Source of the DNA: Rachycentron canadum
Lineage: Eukaryota > Chordata > Actinopteri > Carangiformes > Rachycentridae
Reading direction: 5' to 3'
Assembly: GCA_038496675.1 (NCBI GenBank)
Contig: CM076650.1
Location: forward strand, 9,356,269 to 9,420,268
Length of the DNA stretch: 64,000 nucleotides
A program made the position numbers and the translations under genes. How positions within the stretch are numbered: the stretch's first letter is position 1; each line of letters starts with the position of its first letter. Positions 36,301 to 48,594 of the stretch are shown piece after piece. The notes beneath the pieces are model-generated. The model had not been told where the DNA came from and searched no databases. It saw only the letters and a list, made by a program, of their open reading frames with translations.

Positions 36301-39300
36301 ACCTCGTTTATGCTGTCCTCTTGGCCAGGTTGCTCTTGAAAAAAATCAGACATTTTATCTGGTTGAACAAATAAAAAAGGAAAAAATTTCTTGTTTCTTT
36401 CCCAGGAGCCCTGGTCGATCAGGGTGTGTTTGAGGAACTGGCTCGGGAGTATGTCCCACAGCTGTATGACTGCATGCAGGACCTCGGGGTCATTTCCACA
36501 ATTTCTCTCTCCTGGTTCCTCACCCTCTTCCTGTCTGTCATGCCGTTTGAGAGCGCGGTGGTGGTGGTGGACTGCTTCTTCTACGATGGCATCAAGGTCA
36601 TCTTTCAGTTGGCGCTCTCTGTGCTGCACGCCAACATTCATCAGTTGCTGGGCTGCAAGGATGACGGCGAAGCCATGACTGTACTGGGCAGGTAAGGAGA
36701 GGCAGAAGGTACTTTATTTTGTAAGTCAAGTCTATGACTCAATGTCTCAATCACAAATACAAAACCTATTTCACTGTTTATGAGATAACCTCATTCATTT
36801 TGTGCTATGCTGCATCATCTCTGAATAATTGCTTGTGCATTGTAGGTACTTGGACAGTGTGACCAATAAAGACAGCACTTTACCCCCGATCCCCCACCTC
36901 CACTCCTTGCTAACGGACAATGGAGAGCCACATCCAGAGGTCGACATCTTCAAACTGGTCCGCAGCTCCTATGAGGTATTTAATACTGATGTCTTTCTAC
37001 ATCTTTGGTCTTATTTTTGGCTCGAAAAAAAATACAAATCTAATATTTATAAAGGTCCTTTGTTTAAGACAGATTAATGATTATGAGTGTGCGACTCTTT
37101 GTTTGTCTCCTCATTCATCCATTCGTTCGGTAGACTTTAATGGCGTAATGTTAGAGATTGGGATGAAATGCAGTACGTTGTCTGTTGATACTATTTGAAC
37201 TTGAATTTAATTGAACTTGTGTGACTGTATCGCTTTGAGAAGCCCAGTTGTCGCAGAGCCTCACAATCACACAGTTGTTTCCAGCCGTCCTCATTATTTG
37301 TGTTAACAGCCTTTCAGTTACACCACAGTTTGTCTGACCAGTGTCTCCGTTTCTCCTTCTCCTTTTGTATCAGAAATTCGGCTCTATCCGAGCAGATGTG
37401 ATTGAACAGATGCGTTTCAAACAGAGACTGAGGGTAATCCAAACCATTGAAGATACGACTAAACGTAACGTGGTAAGGACGTGTATATACCGGAATTAGG
37501 ATAATGTGTATGAAAGTACAAGCACAGCCATTTTCAACTACATTTGTCAGAATACTCTTGCTCAACTCCTGCAAATAGCAGAACAGTAAACAGGCGACAT
37601 GCCAACTCTCAGTCTCTTAGGTTAAATTAGATTTAAACTTTGAAGCAGAAAGAACCACATTAGATACACACTAGATACTCTGCTCTTTCATTTACACTTA
37701 ATGCTATTTTCTGTCTTCTATTTTTACTTAATATAATATACTTAATATAATATAATATTATATTACAGGTCAGAACTATTGTAACAGAGACTGCCTTCAG
37801 TATTGATGAGCTGGAGGAGCTCTACGTGCTCTTCAAGGTGAGTTACAGCTCACACATTTATGTTGTGGGACTAACAGCCTTCTCCCTTTTTTTGTGTTCT
37901 TCCACCTCCCACCTACAGGTCTGACACCGTGCTAAAGCTGAAACATAAACAGGAAAACAAAACTGGCAAAACTGAGTCTTTACAGATACAATAAATAAAA
38001 GCCCAGAAGCCTTGGTAGTGTCATTACAGTGATTTTCATCTAGTGTATAAGATGTGCCGCAGTCCTGTATATAAACACACAATGAAGAATAATTTGCCAA
38101 TTTATTAAAAGGCACTATGTTGATAATGATTCAGATTATTCAAGGGTGAAATTGTTTTCCGAAGACACTGATATCCTCCGTTGTACTTCACAAACATGAC
38201 AAAATGTGACGGTTGTTTTCCCCTAGTCAAGCCCTATCAATCTTTTACTACAAACAAGTTCTTTGTTTCATTTCATTTCAGTTTTCATCCTCTCTTTGTC
38301 TGTCTTCAGGCGGAGCACCTGACAAGCTGCTACTGGGGCGGCAGCAGCAACCCCACAGAGCGTCATGACCCCAGCCTGCCCTACCTGGAGCAGTACCGCA
38401 TTGACGTGGAGCAGTTTAAGGGCCTGTTCAACCTGCTGTTCCCCTGGGCCAACGGAGCCCACTCAGACCCCCTGGCCGTGCGCTTCTTCCGTCTCCTTGA
38501 CCAAAACGGAGACACCCTCATCAACTTCAGGGAGTTCATCAGTGGCCTGGGTTAGTGGTGAAAGATTGTGTGTTGACACTGACTGTTCAGTTGACAGATA
38601 GGTACTTTCCATGCTGGTTACTTTAATATAAGATGATGTATCTCATTTGGAAATGGTTCAGATATGATCAATCTCTAAAACTTGTTGTTGTTCCTGTTGT
38701 AGGTGTTTTGTGTCACGGGGACCTCACTGAGAAGCTGAAGCTCCTTTACAAGATGCACGTCCTACCAGGTGAGTGTGCACTGATGCACACTCACCTGTCA
38801 TCTTTAGGGAACCATAGAAAATGTTTAATTTCAGTGGGGCAGGATTATTACCTGAACAGAAAAGAGGTGGTTTGACAGAGAGAAATAGAAAATGTTACAC
38901 TCTGTGCTCTCTGTCTCACTCCACTGGGTAACTTTCTAAGGTCTCCCGCTGTTAGCTCTGACAGGTCTGAACCATAGGTCCTTAGGTAATTCACATTATG
39001 TTTTTACAATCCAAGTTCAATATTCTTTTCTTCCAGAAATCACACACGAACAGGAGGAGCCTGACTCTGCCTTTGAAGCCACTCAGTACTTTTTTGAGGA
39101 AATAATTTCAGAAACCTCAGTCGGTAAGGATCAGAGATCAACCCTTCTTCTCGCCGTAGAGATGTTTGATCACTTTAATCCACCCACACACCACCACCCC
39201 ATCATATACCCTGATGACAAAATAAAAAATGTCTAGTTTACAGATAGATGTGGAAAAATGGTTCGAAAAGCAAGTAGGTCATACTATCACAAGAGATTTT

Positions 39301-41433
39301 GCCTTATTAAGCACAGACGTCATACATTTAGATCATTCTCAGTAGGATTAGAATATCAGTCACATCTCACTGCACAGTTTCAATATGTCTGTTATCCAGT
39401 CATTGTGCTGTTTTTGTCTGATGGTGTGGAGTTACAACTCTTGACATTTACAGGGTAGAGGACTTGAGGTTGTCTTCATCAAGATTAACATCTGTTGTTG
39501 TGGTTGCGGGCATGTGATGTTATTTGCGGGGGAAAAGTGAGGTTGTATTAACCTTGAAGCCACAGACATTGCATGTAGCCGGCATTGTGCGCACACACAG
39601 TAATTAAAGCATAAGCACAATAACAAATGTGTGCACAAGTTAAATTATGTATGTGAGGCAGGGGCCTGCAGGCGGGTCCTGTGTTGAATATGGAGGGGAG
39701 TGAGAAACGGCTTCAAAAAGCCTTGTTGATCTGACAGCTGCTGTTTGCCTAATTAAACCTGTGCACTATGTGCTGTCAATCAAATGATATCGGAGAGACA
39801 TCAGAGTGGTAGTTTTCCAATGCACAGATTTCATTAACATAAGAATGGACTGATTTTACTGTTACACTACATTAGTCAGAAAATCGTGGACTGCAGAAAT
39901 GGAGCTGGAGCCTGTATGATCTTAATTACCTTGAATATGTATGAAGTATGTACTTGGTGTATATATACACTGTCATCTGTTTGTCTCGATGATAACACTT
40001 GACACTTCAGCCTTTTTAGAAAATGTGCATTTGAAGTGAACAAATGCTGAGCTCAGTCACCTTCTGTCTTCCCTCAGGTCATGACTCAAAATGCAGAAGT
40101 GAGAAGGACGATGGTTTTGTCAGAGTTACATTTAAGACTGAAAAAGGTAAGCATCAAGGCTACATCAATTACAAAATGAGTGTATAGCTCTAATACAATA
40201 TATGATATAGTCCTGCTCACTTGGTATGGTCTTGCTCACAACTAGTTAGAGTTTATTTATTTGCCAAATATATGCATGAGTGTAAGTATATGCCCATAAT
40301 AATACTGATAATAAATATTATGCTATCATCGTACTCCTGTATGTCAGTCCAAGATTTCCATTTTCCAAAAATGATGTCCAGTTACTTGCATGACATTTAT
40401 ATGATAAATATAATGTGTTCTCACACATTACAGTTAAAAAGCTGAATACTCCTGATTACCGCCATTACCTGAAACTGTGGAACCAGGAGACCAAACCTAA
40501 ACTAGAAAGCACTAAAGACCTCCCCAGGCTGAATCAGGTGAGATTTCAGCCTCTCTAATGTATAGACTGTAAAGCGTGTTTCAAGAGTAGAGAATAACTG
40601 GCCCCTGGTCTTTCCTTCAGAGCCAATTCATCGAGCTTTGCAAGACCCTCTACAGCATGTTCAGTGAGGATGTTGCAGAGCAGGAGCTTTATCACGCCAC
40701 AGCCACAGTCACCAGTTTGTTGCTGGAAATGGGAGAGGTGGGAAAACTCTTCTCGTCTTCTTCTATTAGAAAGGACCACAACATGGAGGGTCAATCAGAG
40801 CCAAGCGTTTGTATGAGGGACACCACAGATCCCAAAAGCACCCAGGAGTCCAGGCCTGATGACATGTTCCAGCAGAGGGACCAGGGAGACGCTTTTGTCC
40901 ATGCAGGACTGGAGAACAAACCGAGCCCCTATGAGGAGGGGAAAGGGGATGAAGGAAGTGAGCAGCTGCCACCTATGCAAGACATCAAGCTGGAGGACTC
41001 GTCTCCCAAAGACAATGGCGCATCCTCTGCCATGCTCATCTCGGATGATGAAACCAAAGATGACACGTCAATGTCATCTTACTCAGTGCTCAGCGCAGGC
41101 TCCCACGAGCTGGACGAAAAGCTGCAGTGCGAGGACATTGCGGACGACACGGTATTGGTACGCAGCGAGAACGGTGCCAACGATGAAAGAAATAACCAGC
41201 CTCTTGGTGGCGGACCTATCGAAAGAGGGCTGCCTCACAGCACTAGCATTGACAAAGACTGGGCCATCACTTTTGAGCAGTTCCTGGCCTCTGTGCTCAC
41301 CGAGCAGGCCCTGGTGCATTATTTTGAGAAGCCAGTGGAAGTGGCAGCTCGTATAACTAATGCCAAGAATGTTCGTAAAGTTGGACGCCCCCTGCTGTCA
41401 ACAAGTGACTATGAAATCTCATTATCTGGCTGA
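21312..41433 (+). CDS. tbc1d9: TBC1D9, GRAM/TBC/EF-hand Rab GAP-family protein
   Basis: Cytosolic TBC-family protein (Rab GTPase-activating fold, Ca2+-linked EF-hand). The 21 exons, 1289 residues (human 1266), are: 21312-21432, 27517-27627, 29584-29702, 30319-30547, 31412-31673, 32272-32479, 33183-33389, 33540-33704, 34180-34330, 35807-36021, 36119-36236, 36406-36691, 36846-36975, 37374-37472, 37769-37837, 38310-38550, 38703-38768, 39037-39123, 40078-40146, 40434-40537, 40621-41433. All boundaries are GT-AG and phases close to the stop. It starts MWVSPEDVLL (human MWVNPEEVLL). Domains: GRAM 1 about 145-213; GRAM 2 about 292-360; TBC from about 510, with the arginine finger in IERDLHRS (R561) and the glutamine finger in IGYCQ (Q596); EF-hand loop 894-905 (DQNGDTLINFRE); acidic Ser-rich tail from about 1050 with SMSSYSVLSAGSHE. 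TBC1D9B and TBC1D8 are excluded by the close match and the ucp1/rnf150 neighbours. Confidence 0.97.
21433..27516 (+). other. tbc1d9: tbc1d9 intron 1
   Basis: The largest intron (6.1 kb), bounded by G|GTGAGT and TTATAG|. It has homopolymer runs (G10 near 21543, C11 at 22500-22510, a C-rich patch near 25747) and no coding exon I can support on either strand. No transposon is clearly recognisable. First introns often hold enhancers, but none is identifiable by eye. Confidence 0.6.
32038..32065. repeat. Perfect inverted repeat in tbc1d9 intron 5
   Basis: CTACACAGAC and its exact reverse complement GTCTGTGTAG are separated by eight bases, a 10-bp stem with an 8-nt loop. It lies about 200 bases upstream of exon 6. 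No family assignment. Confidence 0.85.
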
Positions 41434-42621
41434 TGTCTCACAGGAGATTTGCACAAAGACTTCTGCTGTTTTAAAAGGGAATCGTGATTACCAGTCGGTG
41501 GTGTAAAAATGTCTCAGTGAGTTTTAGAGAAGGAGACTGAAGGTAAATGTAAAATGTATATGTATGATAGTTGAGAGAATGTGACCAAAAACTGCTCTTA
41601 GCAATGTATTTTACCAGATGTGAAAGACTTTTATTATAACAATCACTAGATTCTGTCCAGCTAAGAGGGAACAGGACATTACTATTAAGGTTTGCTCAGA
41701 TTAAATCAGTGTGTACATGTAGTAGCTGTACTTTATAAGACATTATGCATAGGTGTTATCTATGTAATCTCTAGTACTCTTAGGCTATGTAGCTGTAAAT
41801 GTCCACAGATACAGTCCAGGTCCAAACTGGGATATTGATAGTCTACTGAACATACGATCACCTAACATTATATCTGGTCAAACTATCACTCCCTTACTTT
41901 ATGATTCCATTTGCTGCTAAAACTTTTTTTTTCTAATTTTAATGGCAATATCGAAAAATACAAACAAAGCTGTGGAAAATTCAGTGGTAGAGTGAATTTT
42001 CATGTGTTATCGTGTGAACGCTCTTCAGCTCCACATCACCTTTACACAATGTGTCACCTTCGTAGAAACTGTTCTGTTTTTCACACGTACCCACGACTTC
42101 CTGCATCTTCACGTCCCAAAATAATCTAACCAATGATTGCTCCAGTTTATTTTTCTATAATAATAACAATAATGGAAACAGCACAAAAAAACAACGCAAC
42201 CACAAATCTGTCAAAAACTCACATGTTCTAAAGAAAGATGATTACACTAAGAAAATGCTGTTGAATGAAGAGTCTGCACTTTCTTTTTACAATAATGTGA
42301 TCCACTAATACATGTTCGCCTGCCTTTTGCCTAACTATTGTTGTCTACACTTCAAACTAAAATATTGCCCCTTTTCTTCTTTTTTTTTAACATGTTTTTA
42401 CCTTTTTGCTCTGTGCATTTTTTTTTACTTTGCTCTTTATGTGAATATGTTTTATTTTAAACATCCAGGCGTTATCACTCTGGATCCCGATGCATTGTGT
42501 ATCACTCCATCTAATTAAATTTACAGTTTGATTGATTCAATGCTACTCAGTCTGTTGCCTGAAGCCTTATTTATTGACCTTATCAGATTCACTACCACCT
42601 CAAGGGTGGAGCAGAGTGCTA

Positions 42622-42635
42622 CTGCCACCTGGTGG
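42622..42635 (-). promoter_or_regulatory. CTCF-like site between tbc1d9 and ucp1
   Basis: On the minus strand the sequence reads CCACCAGGTGGCAG, matching the CTCF core consensus (CCASYAGRKGGCRS) at essentially every informative position. Placed between tbc1d9 and ucp1 it could separate their regulatory domains. Assignment is by motif only. Confidence 0.5.
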
Positions 42636-43652
42636 AAGATCGCTGAAGCCATCAATCCTAACCCTAACACATTTCCCTAAGAGAGTCAGTTTTACACAGA
42701 ATTAAATGATTTAATCTAAACTAGCATTATCATTTGTTCTTTTATAATACAGCAACTTTGTAAAGTAGTTAAAAATGTCTCAGCTTGCTTATATATTAGA
42801 ATATTGGTAGCAAAAATTCAAAAATATTACACTGACAAGGGACGTTTTGCTGCAGTGTTTTAACATTGAATACTTTAAGAACATTTTGCCGATAATAACC
42901 TCTGTACTTGCACAAGATTTTGAACTATTATGACTTAATTAAAGGGTATGAACATGAGCGCCGATCTTGTTAAACTTGAGTGTTACGATATTAATGAAGT
43001 ACAACATATTGACAACAAATCAGAGAGACAATTAGGGCTCAAAACATTTCACTTCTTAATTCTATGATGACGAAATTTTGACTAAAGTGTGTTTGAATTT
43101 TTTATGTTTTTTATGTGTTTTAAGTGTTTATCAGAAATTACTCAGCAAAGTGCACCTTGTAGACAACTATGTGTAACCTCAGTTGGTTACAGGGCCTCTC
43201 TTTCTCTCTGTGAACCAAACACCCTGGGGTTGTGTCTCAGGCCGACCAATCACATCTCAGTGAGCTCATTCACAACAGGACTCTCAGCAGATTAAACACA
43301 GGCATCCCCTCCAAGGCACATGGACAACTAACAATGATTAATCAGTCGCGAACGATGTGTGTTACAACAGGATTAATGAAATATTACTCACATCTCTGGT
43401 CTCACAACCTGCTTTCCAGAAAGCCTCATCTTCCAGCTGAAATCAAAGAGTCAGTTGTTCTTGATGAAATTGGTGTCAGATTTGACCAAGACATTACCTC
43501 ATAGCAACATGACCACATTAAGAAAATGTCATTGAATTTTTTTGCTTAATTGACAGATTTGGCTTGTTGGTAACTGACCTCGCTGCCAGGTAAATAATGT
43601 AGTTCCTGTATATGTTATATGTCCTTATATGTATAGTCTAAATATTAACTGC

Positions 43653-43658
43653 AATAAA
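43653..43658 (+). terminator. tbc1d9: Poly(A) signal, candidate tbc1d9
   Basis: AATAAA followed within 30 bases by TTGTACTGAGCAGTGTTTATAA, a GU/U-rich downstream context. It is the last such signal before the ucp1 promoter. Confidence 0.4.
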
Positions 43659-43689
43659 TCCTTCCTACTTGTACTGAGCAGTGTTTATA

Positions 43690-44790
43690 ATATCTCCTCC
43701 ACATTGTTCATGGACAGCTGACTAAATATTAAAAGTACTAATTATTGAATCTGTTACAGTTGAATCAACACGTCTCTAAAACATTTTCAGAACATTTCAG
43801 GATGTATTACATTACATTTGTTTCACCTTATAGACTCATAACTAAATGTATAACTAAGCGTATTTGGGAATAATAATTTGTATGTTACATTTTTTCTTTC
43901 CTTTTTCTTCTTTCAAAAATATAATTTTCCCATAATGCCCATAAAGTTTAACATTAGATTAGAGCAAGCTATTATGAAAGAGACACCACCACTGCCAAAC
44001 TGCAGAGAGGCCAAACATGGTGTGATGCAAAGCTCTTATCTGCTCTGTAATGACCTTTGGTCACCAGCTCACGTCACAACTCTCCCACCTTTATTCTCCC
44101 TGAAAATCTGTGTGTACTTTCACAAAGACGCAAAAAGTGTCTGACTGTGACTGTTCAGGAGATCATACATTATATGAAGACACGGACACATACTGAATGA
44201 TACGAAACCTCTACTGCAAAAGTGAAAGGGCAATGTGAGGTTTGGCTGTAAAGCTCCCGAATAGACTGTCATTCACCCAATGAAGTACAAAGAGTTTCCC
44301 CGTCATTCACACGTCTGTTCCGTCATTGGCTCAGAGCAAGGACAAGCCTCCAATGCACCCAACTGATAGTGTTTTATCATGACTGTTTTCAAGCGCAGAC
44401 AATTGGTCTGATGAAGTATATAATTATTTAATATCAGTGGCAGACACAGGACAGAAGTAAAACATGTTGACATTTCTAAATTCTACTGACTAAAATGACC
44501 GTGAATATGTACATTGATTAAGCATTAATTATATGTAAAAAAAAAAAGAAAATGATATTTAGAAATATTCATCATAATTTATAGACACTTTTGGAAATAT
44601 ACCCAAATTTGATGAAAACATACTGATATTACAGCCACAAAGGGAAGTAAAATAGTTGTTTTCCTGAAAAGTGGCTGCACTGTGAGGTAAATTGAACATT
44701 GACTATCTGACAGTCAGTGGACTTTGCTTTGACCGGGGTGCACAGGAGTATACAGTAACGCCTCTCTGTGGATGTCATAAAAAAGCCAGC
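43690..44790. other. Intergenic region upstream of ucp1
   Basis: AT-rich DNA with no gene or recognisable repeat. Any distal ucp1 enhancer would be expected here, but I could not identify one by eye. Confidence 0.5.
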
Positions 44791-44797
44791 CAGAAAA

Positions 44798-44807
44798 TAT
44801 ATAAATA
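44798..44807 (+). promoter_or_regulatory. ucp1: TATA box, candidate ucp1 promoter
   Basis: TATATAAATA fits the TATA consensus and lies about 125 bases before a strong splice donor (AAT|GTAAGT, intron starting 44933). That fits a short noncoding exon 1 of ucp1 beginning near 44830. No CpG island is present, as expected for a regulated, tissue-specific promoter. Confidence 0.5.
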
Positions 44808-44829
44808 CAGAGCAAAGGATGCTTCTTTC

Positions 44830-44932
44830 CTTTTTGTGGAGTGGGGCCCTTTATGGATTATAATCTGGTCTGTCAAATACCGCCCGGTAACAAATAACCG
44901 AGGATCAAAAGGAACCTTAAATTTTAGAGAAT
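44830..44932 (+). other. ucp1: ucp1 noncoding exon 1 (inferred)
   Basis: Inferred from the TATA box upstream, the donor GTAAGT at 44933, and an acceptor GGCAG at 45127-45131 that would begin exon 2 eight bases before the ATG. The 5' end is estimated as about 30 bases after the TATA box. Confidence 0.4.
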
Positions 44933-45139
44933 GTAAGTATGTGTTACATTTTTATCATTAATCTCCTCTTTCACCGTTGACTCATAAACTGTGTCTTCAT
45001 TCACTGTCATTATGGTTTAAAAGATGAAGGGTTGGCACACCAGGTTTAAAGTTTATATTGTGGTTTTCTACAAGAGAGTCTAACACTGATTTGACTTTGT
45101 GTGTGCCTCTGTATGTGCCTGTCACTGGCAGTGGAAACC

Positions 45140-47297
45140 ATGGTTGGACTTAAACCCTCAGATGTTCCCCCTCCTCTGGGGGTGAAGATGGCAAGTGCTG
45201 GAGCAGCAGCCTGCATAGCTGACATTGTCACATTCCCCCTGGACACAGCCAAAGTCAGACTACAGGTATCTGCTCAACAAATAAAAAAACATCCATCTGG
45301 GCTATCACAAGACATGTTGTCTATTCAAGACATATTTACTGAAATGCACAATAACGGTTTTAACTACTCCAGCTTTGCTATCAACTATGTAGGACCACAG
45401 CATGTTGTGTGTTGACTTTCAGCTCTGTACACCATGATACCCCTAAATCAATTCTACTGATTGACACGTTGCGTCACACTGCAGCATTTAGTCTACAGGT
45501 TTTCTGCTTTTGTTCTGGAAAGCTGGTTTTAGTCTTGAATACAATGTGTGACCCCAGATTCAGGGGGAGAAGAAAGCGGTGGAGGGCATCCGTTACAGAG
45601 GGGTGTTTGGGACAATCAGCACCATGATCCGAACAGAGGGGCCCAAGTCTTTGTACAACGGGCTGGTGGCTGGTCTGCAGAGACAAGTGTGTTTCGCCTC
45701 CATCAGAATCGGCCTCTATGACAATGTCAAAAACTTCTACACAGGAGGAAAAGACAGTGGGTGATTTCAGTGTATTTAATGTACATGCAAGATTTTTTTT
45801 TTTACTAATGATATATACATTTTATTACTGTAAAGTTACTTATGCAACTTTAAACATTGTTGGGTAGTTAGGTATAGTATCTCTAATCTTTCTTTATCTG
45901 AATACAAAAAGGAAATCCGTGAAATAAAGGTAGTGGAGTAAAAACATACTGTAGCATAAAATATAAATACTACTAGATACTAAAGTAAAGTACATCAGAA
46001 TTGTAGTTATTGAACTACTTGAGTAAACTATACTCTTGAATACATCGGTTAATACACTTACAGTCCACCAATGATTGTTCCTGTGTATTCTTCTCTAGAC
46101 CCGGGGGTACTGGTACGTATCCTGGCTGGCTGCACCACAGGTGCCATGGCAGTGTCCTTTGCTCAACCCACTGATGTGGTCAAGGTTCGATTCCAAGCCC
46201 AGATGAACCTGGATGGTGTGGCCCGTCGCTACAATGGCACCATGCAAGCCTATAAGCACATCTTCCAAAATGAGGGCTTACGTGGTCTCTGGAAAGGTGC
46301 CATTTAGAAAACATGCTTCAAAATGTGCTATTCTCTAAAATCTGTCATAAAAGGCCCAGAATTAGTTTGTAACTGATGAGTAAAGTTGTGTTGTGCTCTT
46401 TTCTGGACTCTTTAGGCACACTACCCAACATCACAAGAAACGCACTAGTCAACTGCACAGAGCTGGTGACGTACGACCTGATCAAGGAGGCCATCCTTAA
46501 ACACAACCTGATGTCAGGTCAGAGGGAGCACTCATGCATGTGTCTGAGTCCTAGTAACACACACACATGCACAATGCCATGCCAGAGACACAGCTGATTG
46601 GGCAGAAGTCCACACACCCTTCCTTCCCCTTCAGCTCCTGCACAGCTGATAACAGCACACACACCGGTACAGGACACGGTGTTTTTTTCCCCTTCAGTGC
46701 TGTAAATACAGTAGTTAATAAGACATTTATCTCCCTTTCACACCATTACATAATGTGCTGGCACCAATTTCTATTCTGCTCAGCAAACAAAGGCCCACTA
46801 GTTCTAAGTTTTCACTTACAAGGTTCACAAACTTTTCCCACTCTCTGCACAGACAATCTGCCGTGCCACTTCGTGTCTGCGTTTGGTGCCGGCTTTGTTA
46901 CCACAGTGATTGCTTCCCCAGTGGATGTGGTGAAGACCAGATACATGAACTCGCCACCAGGCCAGTACAAGAGTGCTATCAACTGTGCCTGGACCATGTT
47001 GACGAAAGAGGGGCCAACAGCTTTCTACAAAGGGTAAGCTCTCGCTCTCTGTCCGACACGCGCTTAAGGATTGCCTGCCGTTCTGCAGAGGTCAATCCAT
47101 AATAACTGATAAAGATATTTCAGTAAGTTTTAGCCTTTTTTCTGCCCTACAAGCCTCTAACCTGTTGTCTTTGTTTTCGTAGGTTTGTACCCTCATTTCT
47201 GAGGTTGGGATCGTGGAACGTTGTGATGTTCGTCTCATTTGAGCAAATCAAGAGGGCCATGATGGTCACCAAGAAGAGGGTCGAGGCCACTAATTAA
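45140..47297 (+). CDS. ucp1: UCP1, mitochondrial uncoupling protein
   Basis: A mitochondrial inner-membrane carrier (SLC25 family); in mammals it carries fatty-acid-dependent proton leak. Six coding exons are 45140-45265, 45558-45756, 46099-46296, 46416-46517, 46853-47033 and 47183-47297. Phases close to TAA and give 306 residues, the family length. The three tandem carrier repeats show their signatures PLDTAK (33-38), PTDVVK (132-137) and PVDVVK (231-236). The C-terminal purine-nucleotide region contains LRLGSWNVVMF and FEQIKRAMM. UCP2 and UCP3 are close paralogues; the ucp1 call rests on its position between tbc1d9 and elmod2. At residues 144-148 it reads MNLDG where mammals have SHLHG, so the histidine pair linked to proton transport is absent. 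The start ATG is in GAAACCATGG context. Confidence 0.95.
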
Positions 47298-47811
47298 GAT
47301 TAGAGTTTCAAACTTTGACTGAAAAACCACTGGATAAAGAAACCTAATGAAGATCAAATGTTATTTTAGCTATATTCAACAACTTTCCTTTCCTGTGGTG
47401 TCAAAGAAGATGATCCTTTGCTGGAAAAGGAGTACTGGACAGTCTACTTTGTATTTTAACTTGTGAATAAGAGTACATAGTGCTCCTTTTATATTTATAA
47501 TTTGACATACTGAGCCCATTCAAAATACAGTGGGAGTGAACGATATGAACACAACCTGGTCATAACCTCCTTTGGGAAGTTGAGTTTGCACTTTAAGACC
47601 TGTAAATCAAAATCTGCCAGTTCTACATTTCAGGCAGCTTAAACCACTGCACCGTTGTATTAGAAATAATACTGGTGCCACATTAAAATGTAAAACATGT
47701 TAATGTAAATCTTAAATGTATTTGCCGTGTTTTACAGACACAGTGTTTGCTTCCTGAACTTGCCCTATGACACATGGAGACCAAATGCATTTCAAAACAT
47801 CAAAATGTGTT

Positions 47812-47817
47812 TTTATT
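47812..47817 (-). terminator. elmod2: Poly(A) signal, candidate elmod2
   Basis: TTTATT on the plus strand (AATAAA on the minus strand), about 780 bases after the elmod2 stop. It lies upstream, in plus-strand terms, of the ucp1 signal at 47873, so the two transcripts would overlap at their 3' ends. Confidence 0.45.
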
Positions 47818-47872
47818 AACCGTGAGCAATATGTGTTAATCATTACATAAGTTCCTCAAAAGCAAATCACAG

Positions 47873-47878
47873 AATAAA
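47873..47878 (+). terminator. ucp1: Poly(A) signal, candidate ucp1
   Basis: AATAAA about 580 bases after the ucp1 stop, the only canonical hexamer found between the ucp1 stop and the elmod2 coding region on the plus strand. Confidence 0.5.
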
Positions 47879-48594
47879 AATAGCAGGTAACGAGAAAGCA
47901 ATATCAGCTCCCAGACATAAAAAATATGAAAATGGAACAACTGCTCTAGGTTCCACGTCATTACTGCTACATAACACAGATGGTATTAATGGGGGACTTG
48001 TTAAATCATGCACAACTGTTAAGATGAAAACACCACAATGGAGTTTATTCCATACATAGAGTTTTAGTCATGGTCTGGACATAAATATCAAATTCCTGAG
48101 CAGGACAAAAGTGAAAACACATACAAACAAGACAGCTAAAAATATGGTAGTTAATCACCATTTTTCAATAACTGTCTGTAAACTGCAACAATTTGGCTGC
48201 TTGCTTACTGAAAGTGCTTCAACGCTCACAAGACAGAGCTGTTATTATCACCACGTCCTCTGTAGCAGCTCTAATTTCCCCGATGTGAAGGACAATCAAC
48301 CACTGGAATGGTCATTTCTGAGGTAAAGAGTGGTAGATTTGTGCTCTACTTTAAAACAATTATGACTAAAACAAGAGCAGAACACCACTAATGAATCAAA
48401 TAACCAAATACAAGAGAATTAATTTGTCCAAATGTGTGAGGGATATGAGAGACAGATTAGGTTCGAACTGTTTTTCTGTTTTTAATGTTCAGCATTGCTT
48501 GAAATGTCCTGTCTTCCTATAGCTGATCAAACAATGTCAGGGGCTATGGAGAATTCAGGAGGACATGTTTATCCCTTATCATCCTTTATTTGTG

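Larger units (their letters stand above)
41434..43680 (+). other. tbc1d9: tbc1d9 3' UTR (inferred extent)
   Basis: AT-rich sequence without coding structure after the tbc1d9 stop. The first AATAAA in a plausible cleavage context is at 43653-43658. A CTCF-like motif lies inside (42622-42635), so the transcript may end earlier and part of this be intergenic. Confidence 0.4.
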
